A stretch of 22,676 nt of DNA from a virus. The notes under the pieces are model-generated. The model was not told the DNA's origin, made no database searches, and was given only the letters and a program-made list of their open reading frames with translations. Both the position numbers and the translations under genes were made by a program. Positions 6,766 to 15,500 of this stretch are shown here, piece by piece (within the stretch, counting starts at the first letter, position 1; every line of letters begins with the position of its first letter). Location: IMG/VR virus record IMGVR_UViG_3300021085_001641, positions 1-22,676 of that record; one strand, given 5' to 3'.

Positions 6766-6917
6766 TTAGCATTGACGAAGTTGTAGAGCAAGAAGATGGC
6801 TCTGCTATTTTAACTATCACAGCTAGGGGCGAGGAACTTGAAATGCTCGTGGCTGAAGGATTCTTATCTGTACTACGAAAGGCGATGGAAGATGTCTCAG
6901 GAATTGTACAAGACTAA
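6762..6917 (+). CDS. Small acidic protein overlapping the helicase start (51 aa)
   Basis: ATG 6762 overlaps the TGA of the nuclease gene (ATGA) and lies eight bases after GGAG. The frame continues to TAA at 6915-6917, overlapping the primase-helicase start by 26 bases in a different frame. The product (beginning MISIDEVVEQEDGSAILTI) is acidic and looks like a short beta-hairpin plus two helices. It is a real gene by its ribosome binding site and coupling to both neighbours; family and function are unknown. Confidence 0.55.
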   Translation: MISIDEVVEQEDGSAILTITARGEELEMLVAEGFLSVLRKAMEDVSGIVQD

Positions 6918-8520
6918 ATGTGAAAAGTGTGGCTCATCAGATGGCAATGCTGTCTATGATGATAACCACGCATATTGTTATGTGTGTCAACATTATACAC
7001 ACGATATAGGAAAGGAAAATGAAGTGGTATCATTGGCAGTTAATAATTCTGAACGGAATACTAGCCTTCATCGGGCCTCTGGTTTGGCTAGCCGTGGTTG
7101 CCGTGACAGGGGAATTACCAAGACCGTGGCAGAGCATTTCGGCGTTCTTTGTGAGTATGATTCCGACGGTAATATTTGCTCTTATCTCTATCCTTATAAT
7201 CGAGGGTCTGAATTGGTTGCGTACAAGGTACGTGAACTTCCGAAGACTTTCAGCGCGATTGGGGACTTTAAGGGCGTTGGTTTATTTGGTCAAAATGTTT
7301 TCCCTGCGGGTGGCAAACGTATTGTTATTACAGAAGGCGAGTTTGACGCCTTGGCGGTTGCTACTGCGTATGCAGAGAAAGGAACGATCTGGCCAGTAGT
7401 AAGCGTACCTAACGGTGCTACAGCTAAGAAGACTATCTTAGAACAACGAGAGTATCTCCGAAGCTTCGATGAAGTTATCTTTATGTACGATAACGATGAG
7501 GCAGGCCAAGCAGGTCTTGAGGAAGCTGTTAAGATTATTGGTTATGATAAAGCTAAGGTGACTGATTTAGGTAAGTATAAAGATCCTAATGAAGTCCTTA
7601 TGGATGCAGGCGGCGGTGAACTCCTTCGTATGATTTGGAACTCCCGCACTTACACTCCTGCTGGTATTGTTGCTGGAGAGGAAGTATGGAAACAATTAGA
7701 GGAATACAATGAAATTGAATCAATTCCTTATCCTCCTTGTCTTGATGGGCTTAATGATAAGCTTAAAGGGATGCGGCGAGGTGAAATTGCTCTGTGGACA
7801 TCAGGTACAGGCTCAGGGAAATCAACAATTCTCCGTGAGATCGTCGCTCATCTGCATAAAACTACAACCTCAAAGATAGGTATCGTAGCCCTCGAAGAGT
7901 CTCCCGCTGAGACTGCTCGTAAGCTTTCGGGTATGATGCTTAATCGTAATCCAGCTAAAGAAGAGATTCCCCTTGAGGAACTTCGAGTAGGTTTTGATTC
8001 TATCTTAGCTGATGGGCGTATACAAATACTCGACCATAACGGTTCCGTAAGCGGTGATGTCATTAGTCTTATTGAATTCTTATGCGCTTCAGGTTGTGAG
8101 TATATCTTCCTCGATCATATTACTATCTTAGTCTCAGAAGGGGCTGATAGCCTTACTGGTAACGAAGCTATTGATAAGATTATGAATGACCTCAGAGGCA
8201 TCTGTAAGAAGTGGAATGTTTGGATTGGTCTTGTATCTCATCTACGTAAGATGGGCAATGCAGGTCAGTCATTCGAAGATGGTAAGATTGCTTCCCTCGA
8301 CGACATCAAAGGCTCAGGCTCTATTAAGCAAGTATCTTACGATATCATTGCGTTTGCTCGTGATGTTGGTAATGAAGATGAGGATACTCGTAACACTATC
8401 CAAATGAAAGTCCTTAAGAGTCGTTACACAGGTCTTACAGGTCCTTGCGGGGAAGTACGTTACGACTACGATACGGGTCGTTTAAATAAACTTAATGGAG
8501 ATTTCGATGATTTTAATTAA
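6892..8520 (+). CDS. DNA primase-helicase, T7 gp4-like
   Basis: The 542-residue protein starts with a zinc-binding domain (C10/C13 and C29/C32), followed by a TOPRIM primase domain (VITEGEFDALAV at 145-156 with E148 and D152; YDNDEAGQ at 199-206). The C-terminal RecA-like helicase has Walker A SGTGSGKST (304-312, K310), catalytic E335/E336 in ALEES, Walker B LDHI (D408), motif H3 VSHL (H450) and GSGSIKQVS with R490 as candidate arginine finger. It should unwind DNA as a hexamer and prime the lagging strand. The start at 6892 uses AAAGG nine bases upstream; an in-frame ATG at 6838 would lie wholly inside the preceding gene. Length is close to T7 gp4 (566). Confidence 0.93.
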   Translation: MSQELYKTKCEKCGSSDGNAVYDDNHAYCYVCQHYTHDIGKENEVVSLAVNNSERNTSLHRASGLASRGCRDRGITKTVAEHFGVLCEYDSDGNICSYLYPYNRGSELVAYKVRELPKTFSAIGDFKGVGLFGQNVFPAGGKRIVITEGEFDALAVATAYAEKGTIWPVVSVPNGATAKKTILEQREYLRSFDEVIFMYDNDEAGQAGLEEAVKIIGYDKAKVTDLGKYKDPNEVLMDAGGGELLRMIWNSRTYTPAGIVAGEEVWKQLEEYNEIESIPYPPCLDGLNDKLKGMRRGEIALWTSGTGSGKSTILREIVAHLHKTTTSKIGIVALEESPAETARKLSGMMLNRNPAKEEIPLEELRVGFDSILADGRIQILDHNGSVSGDVISLIEFLCASGCEYIFLDHITILVSEGADSLTGNEAIDKIMNDLRGICKKWNVWIGLVSHLRKMGNAGQSFEDGKIASLDDIKGSGSIKQVSYDIIAFARDVGNEDEDTRNTIQMKVLKSRYTGLTGPCGEVRYDYDTGRLNKLNGDFDDFN

Positions 8521-9061
8521 GAATTATCTTGACAAAGAGTTTTGTAAAGGAGTTATTAATTACTGTGAAGAACAAGAACTTCAAGAAGCTTATGTAGGTC
8601 TTGAAAATGAAGGTAAAGTAGACGATAAAATAAGACGTTCTAAAACTTATTTTATTGGATGGCCTTTTTATAATTCCCCTTTCCTTAATGATCTTTATTT
8701 TAATCTCGAAATGAAATTAAAAGAAGCTAATAATATGATGTACGGTTTTAATCTTACTTCTTTCGAACCATTTCAATTTACTAAATACGAATCTGAGGAC
8801 AAAGGTTTTTATGATTGGCATATTGACTCAATGAACGATCGACCTACTAGCGATCGTAAATTATCCTTCTCGGTTTTATTAAATGACTCTTCCGAATTCA
8901 ATGGAGGTCAATTTAAATTCCGTGCGCCATTTAAAGAAAAGCTTTCTCAAGCGGGGGACTTATTAATTTTCCCTTCATTTGAAGAACATTGTGTTAAACC
9001 TGTTACTAAGGGAATTCGTTACAGCCTAGTCGGTTGGATGCGTGGTCCTTTAATGCGATAG
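8507..9061 (+). CDS. 2-oxoglutarate/Fe(II)-dependent oxygenase (prolyl-hydroxylase-like)
   Basis: The 184-residue product carries the iron ligands H105xD107 (YDWHIDSM) and H161 (EEHCVKP), with R171 ten residues later (GIRYSLVGWM) for 2-oxoglutarate binding, spaced as in PKHD-type hydroxylases. The intervening NGGQFKF and AGDLLIFPS are family hallmarks. The substrate (nucleobase, protein or small molecule) cannot be told. Start 8507 lies six bases after GGAG and overlaps the helicase stop. The gene is clearly richer in A+T than its neighbours: three lines I counted (8521, 8641, 8701) have 15-17 G+C in 60, against 24 at 8341 and 32 at 9241, which suggests acquisition by transfer. Confidence 0.85.
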   Translation: MILIKNYLDKEFCKGVINYCEEQELQEAYVGLENEGKVDDKIRRSKTYFIGWPFYNSPFLNDLYFNLEMKLKEANNMMYGFNLTSFEPFQFTKYESEDKGFYDWHIDSMNDRPTSDRKLSFSVLLNDSSEFNGGQFKFRAPFKEKLSQAGDLLIFPSFEEHCVKPVTKGIRYSLVGWMRGPLMR

Positions 9062-9073
9062 AAAGAGATTATT

Positions 9074-9547
9074 ATGAATCAAATAGTTCAGGATATTACT
9101 GTAGCCAGCCAAGCTACTCGGAAGAAATACAAGTATGATACTCTGTATATGCAGATTGCTGAAGCCGTAGCTGATATGTCTGTTGATCCTAAACACAAAG
9201 TTGGGGCTATCATTGTTAAGGATGGTATCTTAGCGGAAGGCTGGAACGGCGCTCCCGCAGGATTCCCTAACCAAACTCGGAATGACGATAACAAAACACA
9301 CCCGTGGATTATCCATGCCGAACAGAATGCATTAGCTAAATGCGCCCGTAAAGGTATTGCCTGCGAAGGCGCTACTATCTTTGTAACACTCGCACCCTGC
9401 CGTGATTGCGCTCGTATGATTATTCAGAGTGGAATTGCAGAAGTTGTTTACAGAGATTCTTTTGAAAAAGACAAAGAAGGGTTGCGTATGCTTGAAAAAG
9501 CAGGTATAATAATTGAGCATTACGCCCGTAAACCATATGTAGGATAG
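9074..9547 (+). CDS. dCMP deaminase
   Basis: The 157-residue protein has the zinc-dependent deaminase signature H81-A-E83 (IHAEQNAL) and P108-C109xxC112 (APCRDCARM), with the nucleotide-binding EGWNGAPAGFP (55-65) characteristic of dCMP deaminases. It converts dCMP to dUMP, feeding dTTP synthesis. No thymidylate synthase lies in this window. It begins behind AAAGAGA and is followed after eight bases by the RNA polymerase gene. Together with the HAD nucleotidase and DUF3310 protein it forms a small nucleotide-metabolism set around the replication genes. Confidence 0.9.
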   Translation: MNQIVQDITVASQATRKKYKYDTLYMQIAEAVADMSVDPKHKVGAIIVKDGILAEGWNGAPAGFPNQTRNDDNKTHPWIIHAEQNALAKCARKGIACEGATIFVTLAPCRDCARMIIQSGIAEVVYRDSFEKDKEGLRMLEKAGIIIEHYARKPYVG

Positions 9548-9555
9548 GACACTAT

Positions 9556-11886
9556 ATGAAAGACATTGTAGACCATTTGAGAGATAAGGTTGAAACTGTT
9601 AATCTAAATAACCCTAAAGCCAATCCAGGCTCTAAATTACTTAAAGATCATGTTCATCGTATCATGGAATTCGTTATGACTTCTTTAGATACTATCGGAA
9701 CACACTACAATAAATATGATGAGGAGTTCCCTTACGGGTACGCTCGTCTTACTACAGTGTCTACTGCTATTGGCCGCGAAGTTTGTCGTCGTATCGGTCT
9801 TGAGTATGGCAGCGAGAAACCTAAAGAGGATTTCCGTAATCATCTTCGTATTGGTGACTGCATTCTCGACTCAATCATAGTAACAGGCTACTCAGATCTC
9901 ATTAGAGGTTCTGAAGAAACTGAAGCGCGTATTGCGTTTATGACTGAGTTAAAGAAGCTTTACCCTGATACCTACAAAGAACACCCTGAGTATAATGTTA
10001 AGCTTCTTAACGTACCTTACGCTCTTAGGGCTACTAATAAGTGGTCATCCCTCAAAGACGAGTTGACTATTGATCGTCGGATTCTTATGGGTACTACTTT
10101 TCTTAAGCCTAAGATGGTTGGTAGTCTCTTTCAGAATACTGAAACAGGCCCTCGAAGTTTAATTAAAGGTTGGGATAAAGAGTATATCAGTTTGTTTAAC
10201 GATAATGATATGCGCTCATCTCCTTTTGTTAAGGGTATTAACACTATCCAACAAACAGCTTGGGGTATTAACCAAGACGTATTAGAAGCTGTTAAACGAC
10301 AATTCAATACTATCTTATACGAAGAAGGTGAGATGCCAGAAGAAGGCGACCCATCAGAAGTTAAGATTGCTTTGTCTAAATTAATTAAAGATGATAACGC
10401 TGAAACACAAGAAGCTTATAACGAAGCTACTCGGAAGTGGAATAAGAAACTCTTAGTCCTCCGCGCTCGTTCTAAGAATTATGCTCTCAAGACTATCTTG
10501 AATAAAGCAGAAGTCATTGGGACCTCTGTGTTCTGGCAGTTTGCTGATTGTGATTATCGTGGTCGTCTTTATTTCTTAGAACCCTACCTCAACTTTCAAG
10601 GTAATGACCTTGCTAGAGGTCTCATGATGTTCGCCGACGGGAAGCCGATCGGGGAGGAAGGTATTAAATGGCTTGCTATCCACACTGCTACCTGTTACAA
10701 TCAGTCTTACGAAATCGATAAGATCCCTGATTGGGTTACGGCAGACTATAAAGGTTATCTAGAGAGCGAAGGGCTTCGGTCTATCTCAGTAGATAAGATG
10801 AGCCTTCAAGATCGCGCTCGTTGGACTTACAATAATCTTGTCCTCATTAATAGCACTGCACAACAAGGTTTAATTCATGGTGAGAAACCGTTTAGCTTCT
10901 TAGCCGCTTGCATAGAGATGATTCATGTACAGAATGACGGAGCAGAACATATTACTTTTCTTCCAATCCCCATTGATGGGTCTAACAACGGTTGGCAACA
11001 CCTTGCTGCCATCTCTAAAGACCAACAGGCGGGTGAACTCGTGTCGCTCGTCGATACTGAAATCCAAAGCGACTTCTACGTTAAGGTCGCAAAGGAACTC
11101 CACAATGTTGTTAAGGAAGAAGAGAACACACGTTTAATTACCCTCATCGAGACAATGCCTATGAGAGATATCCGCAAGGGTATCGCTAAACGTGCGGCTA
11201 TGACTAGAGCATACTCCTGTGGCGCAAAGCGCATGTCTGTGAGCATGTATGCCGACTGCTATAAGGAGGGGTATACAGATAAGTATGGTATCACTATGAT
11301 CGACTGTATTGGTTTATCGCAGTATATCATTAAGGCTATCGATAGGGTTTGCCCTGGTCCTCTAGCTACAATGGCGTTCCTTCAGGAAGCTGCTGTGCAT
11401 CAGGTGGGGTATCGTAAAGAGATTGACGATAAGAATGTTCATCTTCAATGGTGGACTCCCTCAGAGTTCCTAGTGATATACCAACGTAACCGACAAGAAG
11501 CTATTAAGCATCGCGGTCGTATTGCTGGGAAACAGATTAAACACGTTGGTCGAGTAGACACACATGTTCCTGACATTGGTGCTTACATCTCTGGTATCTC
11601 CCCTAACTTTATTCACTCTCAAGACGCTGCGCACTTAATGTTAGTAGCCTCTGATTGGGAAGGTTCTTTCGGGGCTGTACACGATAGCTTCTCTACACAC
11701 GCTTGCGATGTTGATAAGCTTGGACAACTAGTACGTGATTACTTTGTTCGACTATACGATTACGAAAACTTTTTTACTGAAATTAAGGAGGCATTACTGT
11801 CAGAGCCAGAAGGCTTTGAAGCGGAGGTTCCAATCGGATCTCTTAATGTCAATGATGTTTATGATTCAAAATACTTTTTCTGCTAG
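9556..11886 (+). CDS. T7-like single-subunit DNA-directed RNA polymerase
   Basis: The 776-residue protein has every polymerase motif of the T7 family: DCDYRGRLYF (D333 to R337), LNFQGNDLARGL, GKPIGEEG, motif A D474 (PIDGSNNGWQH), motif B K545 and Y553 (KRAAMTRAYSCG), SPNFIHSQDAAHL (682-694) and motif C H709-D710 (AVHDSFSTH). It would transcribe phage genes from its own promoters, which I could not identify. It is ~100 residues shorter than T7 RNAP (883), mostly in the N-terminal part. Two oddities: Lys replaces the motif B Arg four residues before K545, and YS replaces YG after Y553. It lies downstream of replication genes, as in phiKMV-type phages rather than T7. Confidence 0.95.
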   Translation: MKDIVDHLRDKVETVNLNNPKANPGSKLLKDHVHRIMEFVMTSLDTIGTHYNKYDEEFPYGYARLTTVSTAIGREVCRRIGLEYGSEKPKEDFRNHLRIGDCILDSIIVTGYSDLIRGSEETEARIAFMTELKKLYPDTYKEHPEYNVKLLNVPYALRATNKWSSLKDELTIDRRILMGTTFLKPKMVGSLFQNTETGPRSLIKGWDKEYISLFNDNDMRSSPFVKGINTIQQTAWGINQDVLEAVKRQFNTILYEEGEMPEEGDPSEVKIALSKLIKDDNAETQEAYNEATRKWNKKLLVLRARSKNYALKTILNKAEVIGTSVFWQFADCDYRGRLYFLEPYLNFQGNDLARGLMMFADGKPIGEEGIKWLAIHTATCYNQSYEIDKIPDWVTADYKGYLESEGLRSISVDKMSLQDRARWTYNNLVLINSTAQQGLIHGEKPFSFLAACIEMIHVQNDGAEHITFLPIPIDGSNNGWQHLAAISKDQQAGELVSLVDTEIQSDFYVKVAKELHNVVKEEENTRLITLIETMPMRDIRKGIAKRAAMTRAYSCGAKRMSVSMYADCYKEGYTDKYGITMIDCIGLSQYIIKAIDRVCPGPLATMAFLQEAAVHQVGYRKEIDDKNVHLQWWTPSEFLVIYQRNRQEAIKHRGRIAGKQIKHVGRVDTHVPDIGAYISGISPNFIHSQDAAHLMLVASDWEGSFGAVHDSFSTHACDVDKLGQLVRDYFVRLYDYENFFTEIKEALLSEPEGFEAEVPIGSLNVNDVYDSKYFFC

Positions 11887-11893
11887 AGGCGAT

Positions 11894-12142
11894 ATGAAAA
11901 ATTATAATTACCTAGCCCTTCAAGGATGGGAAGTAGATGACATGGAGATTGTAAAGGAATGGGACTTACCCGTAGATGTTGCCTTTACCCCAGAGATTAA
12001 TGCTGCATACTTAGATGCACTCTACAAAAGAACTCTTGAAGACTTTATGAAACTAAAGCCAGACGAGGAATACGCTACTCAAAAGGCTTATGAGATTTAC
12101 CAAGAAACTAAGTGCATGATCGATGCACTGAAGGAAGACTAA
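11894..12142 (+). CDS. Small acidic protein, first of a paralogous pair (82 aa)
   Basis: ATG 11894 follows AGAGGCG; a longer frame from 11735 would overlap the RNA polymerase gene and is rejected. The product begins MKNYNYLALQGWEVDDME and is acidic and helical in its second half (EEYATQKAYEIYQETKCMI). It is clearly related to the protein encoded at 12202-12477: both begin MKNYN, share AL.G.E..D, a VP/VD-x-TP-x-N-x-YLD/VLD segment, and end with EATQKAxE / ATQKAYE followed by an I-x-AL helix. Function unknown. The pair marks the 3' end of the plus-strand cluster. Confidence 0.65.
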   Translation: MKNYNYLALQGWEVDDMEIVKEWDLPVDVAFTPEINAAYLDALYKRTLEDFMKLKPDEEYATQKAYEIYQETKCMIDALKED

Positions 12143-12143
12143 T

Positions 12144-12200
12144 ATGATGATCGCTGTCCTTGCTATTCCAGTTCTTACCCTTATTATGATGAGAGATTAA
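12144..12200 (+). CDS. Possible 18-residue hydrophobic peptide
   Basis: ATG 12144, six bases after AAGGAAG, opens a frame of 18 codons ending TAA at 12198, filling the space between the two paralogues exactly. The peptide (MMIAVLAIPVLTLIMMRD) is one hydrophobic stretch with a charged end and could insert in the membrane. It may simply be leader translation between coupled genes, so the call is tentative. Confidence 0.3.
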   Translation: MMIAVLAIPVLTLIMMRD

Positions 12201-12201
12201 A

Positions 12202-12477
12202 ATGAAAAATTACAATGTAGCCGCCCTCCGAGGCGAAGAGATTACTGATGCAGAACATGCTTCGACTATTGGTATTGAAGTACCCGATGATATATTGAAT
12301 ACACCTAAATATAATGACTACGTTCTCGATAAAGTTTATCAAGATAACATTGGTCATCTCCAAACGGAGAATAACCCATTAACTGGTCAACGATATACCT
12401 TCGAAGAAGCTACTCAGAAAGCTGAAGAGTATCGACGCTCTGCTAAAGAAAACATTAATGCCCTTATGAAGGGTTAA
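12202..12477 (+). CDS. Small acidic protein, second of a paralogous pair (91 aa)
   Basis: The product begins MKNYNVAALRGEEITDAEHA and ends in a helical segment (FEEATQKAEEYRRSAKENIN). It aligns along its whole length with the 82-residue protein at 11894-12142, including the N-terminal MKNYN, a central VPDDILNTPKYNDYVLDKVY matching VDVAFTPEINAAYLDALY, and the C-terminal ATQKA. Tandem duplication followed by divergence is the simple explanation. A weak GAGAG precedes the ATG. It is the last plus-strand gene before the terminator. Function unknown. Confidence 0.7.
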   Translation: MKNYNVAALRGEEITDAEHASTIGIEVPDDILNTPKYNDYVLDKVYQDNIGHLQTENNPLTGQRYTFEEATQKAEEYRRSAKENINALMKG

Positions 12478-12482
12478 ATTTG

Positions 12483-12526
12483 AAAAGCCCCCGCAAGATT
12501 CCATATAGGATCTTGTGGGGGCTTTT
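12483..12526. terminator. Bidirectional intrinsic terminator between convergent clusters
   Basis: AAAAGCCCCCGCAAGATTC (12483-12501) pairs with 12508-12526 (ending GGGGGCTTTT) in a stem of 19 pairs including two G-U, with a six-base loop. The right side runs into TTTTCTTATTATT for plus-strand transcripts. The A-run at 12483-12486 supplies a T-run for minus-strand transcripts. It sits between the ends of the plus cluster (12477) and minus cluster (12543) and should end transcription from both. Confidence 0.92.
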
Positions 12527-12527
12527 C

Positions 12528-12545
12528 TTATTATTATTATTATTA
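12528..12545. repeat. (TTA)6 trinucleotide repeat containing the stop codon of the 1173-aa gene
   Basis: Six uninterrupted TTA units run from 12528 to 12545. On the minus strand they read TAA six times, the first being the stop codon of the polymerase-like gene and the others in-frame stops behind it. This gives fail-safe termination and also makes the T-rich tail of the plus-strand terminator. Confidence 0.85.
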
Positions 12546-15500
12546 ACCATCAGCGTTAGGGATCATAAACCCTAGGCGCTTTTGTTTTTTAACTGCATCC
12601 ATAACTATGGAGCGGTCTGAGTTAGAGTTAGAGTCATTAGATCGTGTAAATAAAGAAGCACGTTGATTTTTAAAAGCTTTATCATTTAAATAATAACGCC
12701 TAATAAAATTAAGATACTGCTCTTTACTAACAACAAGTACATCATTTTCGCGTGTACGATAGTCTTCATATCCGAGTTCGTCTTTAGCAGCCTCAATGAT
12801 GGCCTCTACTTTTTTAACAAAGTTACCTTGTTTAAGTGAAGGTAGAATAGTGTCATCATCAGGGTTCTTAATACGATTCTCTAAGAAGTCAACTTGTTCA
12901 TCCATGTACTGGAGGAAGCCGTAGAAGTCGCTTCCTTCTTCCATACGGATTTCGTTAGGCATTTCCGCAGCGGCTTGGTTAATAGATTCCGTAAAATCTT
13001 TTTCCATAGCTGCGTGCATATTCCAATCAAGAGCTTTTCGAGTACCTACTTCATTCATAAAGTAAGTGAACATCAAAAGATTTTTGTTCGACATAATAAA
13101 GTTATCATGCACTGGAACAGCATTAGCTGGTTCGCCGATAAGTTCGGTAAGCCCATTATAAGACTCAACGTTAACTACTGTCTCACGGTACTGACCCTTA
13201 ACAGGTCCGACCATATTAGTTACAGCAGTGTAAGCATTGGGAACGTATGTTGTTTTCTTTATTGTTCCATCATCTTGTTTGTCTTTAAATGTCTTTGTAA
13301 CACCGCGAGCCGCAAAGTCTTCTTCACGAGAAACATCCATCAAGTCTAAACCTGTACTAGTCATAAGACCTGATTTACGGGTAACAAGTTTTTGTTTACC
13401 GAAAGGAATAGTCTCCCCAAAGTAACCTATTGGGCGAGGCTTAGTACCTAAAAAGCCCTGAATAAGAGCCATTGCACTTGGTACATTACGCTGCGCTGAG
13501 TCAGTAACTCGAGCCAGGGCATCTTTAAACACCTCAGCCAACACAATAGACGCGCCTTCAGTATCGTAGCCTTCAGCATTAAATGCTTCGAATAGCTCTG
13601 GATACTTACCAAGCAAAGCACGACCAGCATCTTTATGTGCTGAGATAGCTTTACCGTAGTCTGTAACCATGAGAACTTTTTTACCAAAGTCATCTGCGAA
13701 TTTGGGACGAGTTTCTAAAAGGTCACTAACGGTAGCACGAATAGTACCGCCGTGGTTGTATGCACGACCTTCTTTACCTTGAACACTATCGAAGTAATCT
13801 TCGAATACATGTTCCGCTTCGGCTGCGAAGTACGTACGAGGCGTACCATCGGCTAGAAAGTCTAATGTACGAACATCAAAAGAGCCTTCAGTAAACTCTG
13901 AATCATTGCCATAAAAAATACCAGTACGCTTAAGAACTTGTGTCTCACCAATATCCATAGCAAGGAATGTACGACCAGCAGAACGTTGGTCAGCTTCTAG
14001 TAATACAGAATCATTAAGTTGAGACTGATTAACGTAGCTATGTGCCGCCATATAAGCTGAGGTACGCATACCCCAGTTTTTATGATTCAAACTTTTAAAT
14101 ACATCCATAAGTTTTTCTTGACTTTCTGGAGGAAGACCCATAAATGCGTTTGGGACATTAGGAGTCTCGAATATTGTTTTAAGTAAACCACCAATCTCAG
14201 CGTATTGTCTTAGTTTATTCTCAGTAATATCAGCAAGAGTCCTTTCAGGGAGATGCCGACTAGCTGTAGAGCTAAGGGCAGACTCAATAGAGAACAACAA
14301 ATCTAGCTCGTTCATCTCATTTTGAGACAACGATTTGAGAGCTTCTAAGTTACCAACATTAGGAATTTCAGAATCAGAAAGCAATGAAACACTCGGGTCT
14401 CGTCGCTCTAATTTAGTAACAGTAATTAACGGTCGATTAACGAATGTCATAATCTGACGGATATGAGTGTAACTTTGTGGGTTAAAATCATCCGAAACAG
14501 GGTATGCACGATTAACAGAACGGTCTACCTTATAGGGTAAATAACGAGAACGACCATCAGCCGAAATATTTTTCGCATAGTTGATAGTACGCTTTCGAGT
14601 TCTGCGATTAGTCTCTTCCGCATTAAGAGCTTCTGGATCGCCTGCTAAAATCTTATTGCGATCGATATCTAAAAGATTGTCTGCAATAGGTGCAAATTGA
14701 GGATATTGTTCCGCAAAGTTCCCATCCGAAGCTACTAAGTTAATAAAGTTTAAAGCATTCAATCGACGACGATCATATTGAACAGCGACTGAACCTAAAT
14801 TTAGTTTATAATTTTCTAGTGCCTTCGGCAAACGATCTGTAGCACCTTTAGCAAGATCTTGCCCCATAAGTTCTGAACGAGCGCCGACAAAACCTTTTTT
14901 AGAAGCAGGGACTAATTGTGAACGAGTAGGTAATTCATTAGGATCTACACTTAAAAGATAATCTTTAGCACCCATAATCATTCGACGAGATTTAGGCCCA
15001 GCTAAATAAACTTTTACTTTAGGGTTTTTAGTTCTAGGCGCTGTTTGGTCTTCAAGATTTTGACCTTTAGGTAACGGGGTTGTTGTACGGGTTTCTTCAA
15101 TAAGATAACCATTATCAACCAAAGCTTGAGTTATAATTTGACTTGCTTTAAAAGCATTGCTTTCATTATAAGGTACAATAGCCTCTGTAGGCAAACCAAA
15201 TTCATTAAGAGGCGTGGGGTGGACTGTCTCATAAAGAGATTTACCTAACATCGACACAAAAGTATTTGCTTCTACACCACCTTCTTGAAGTGCCTTACTA
15301 GCTTCACCGATCTGTTGATCGATGGGGCTTTCCATAAGACCACCAATATTAAATTCTTCAATAGTATCAAACATACTATTAGCTTCGGAATCAAACTCTT
15401 TTTGTTTAAGAGCCATAACACCGAGACGAGTGAAGCTCATTACACCAGCGTTAAGAACACGGTTGTAATCGGTAGTCCCTAAAAGATCAGCCGCTACTTC

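Noticed and set aside
1-12477. N4-type hairpin promoters or repeated T7-type promoters
   Set aside because: The few intergenic gaps contain no short hairpin with a three-base loop and no shared ~20-base motif that I could recognise; early promoters probably lie left of the window and a computed motif search is needed.
14535-14580. SADGR (residues 501-505) as the TxxGR motif of the virion polymerase
   Set aside because: The segment P510-Q530 aligns much better with T7 (PY..D....RxY...FNPQ), so SADGR is kept only as an alternative.
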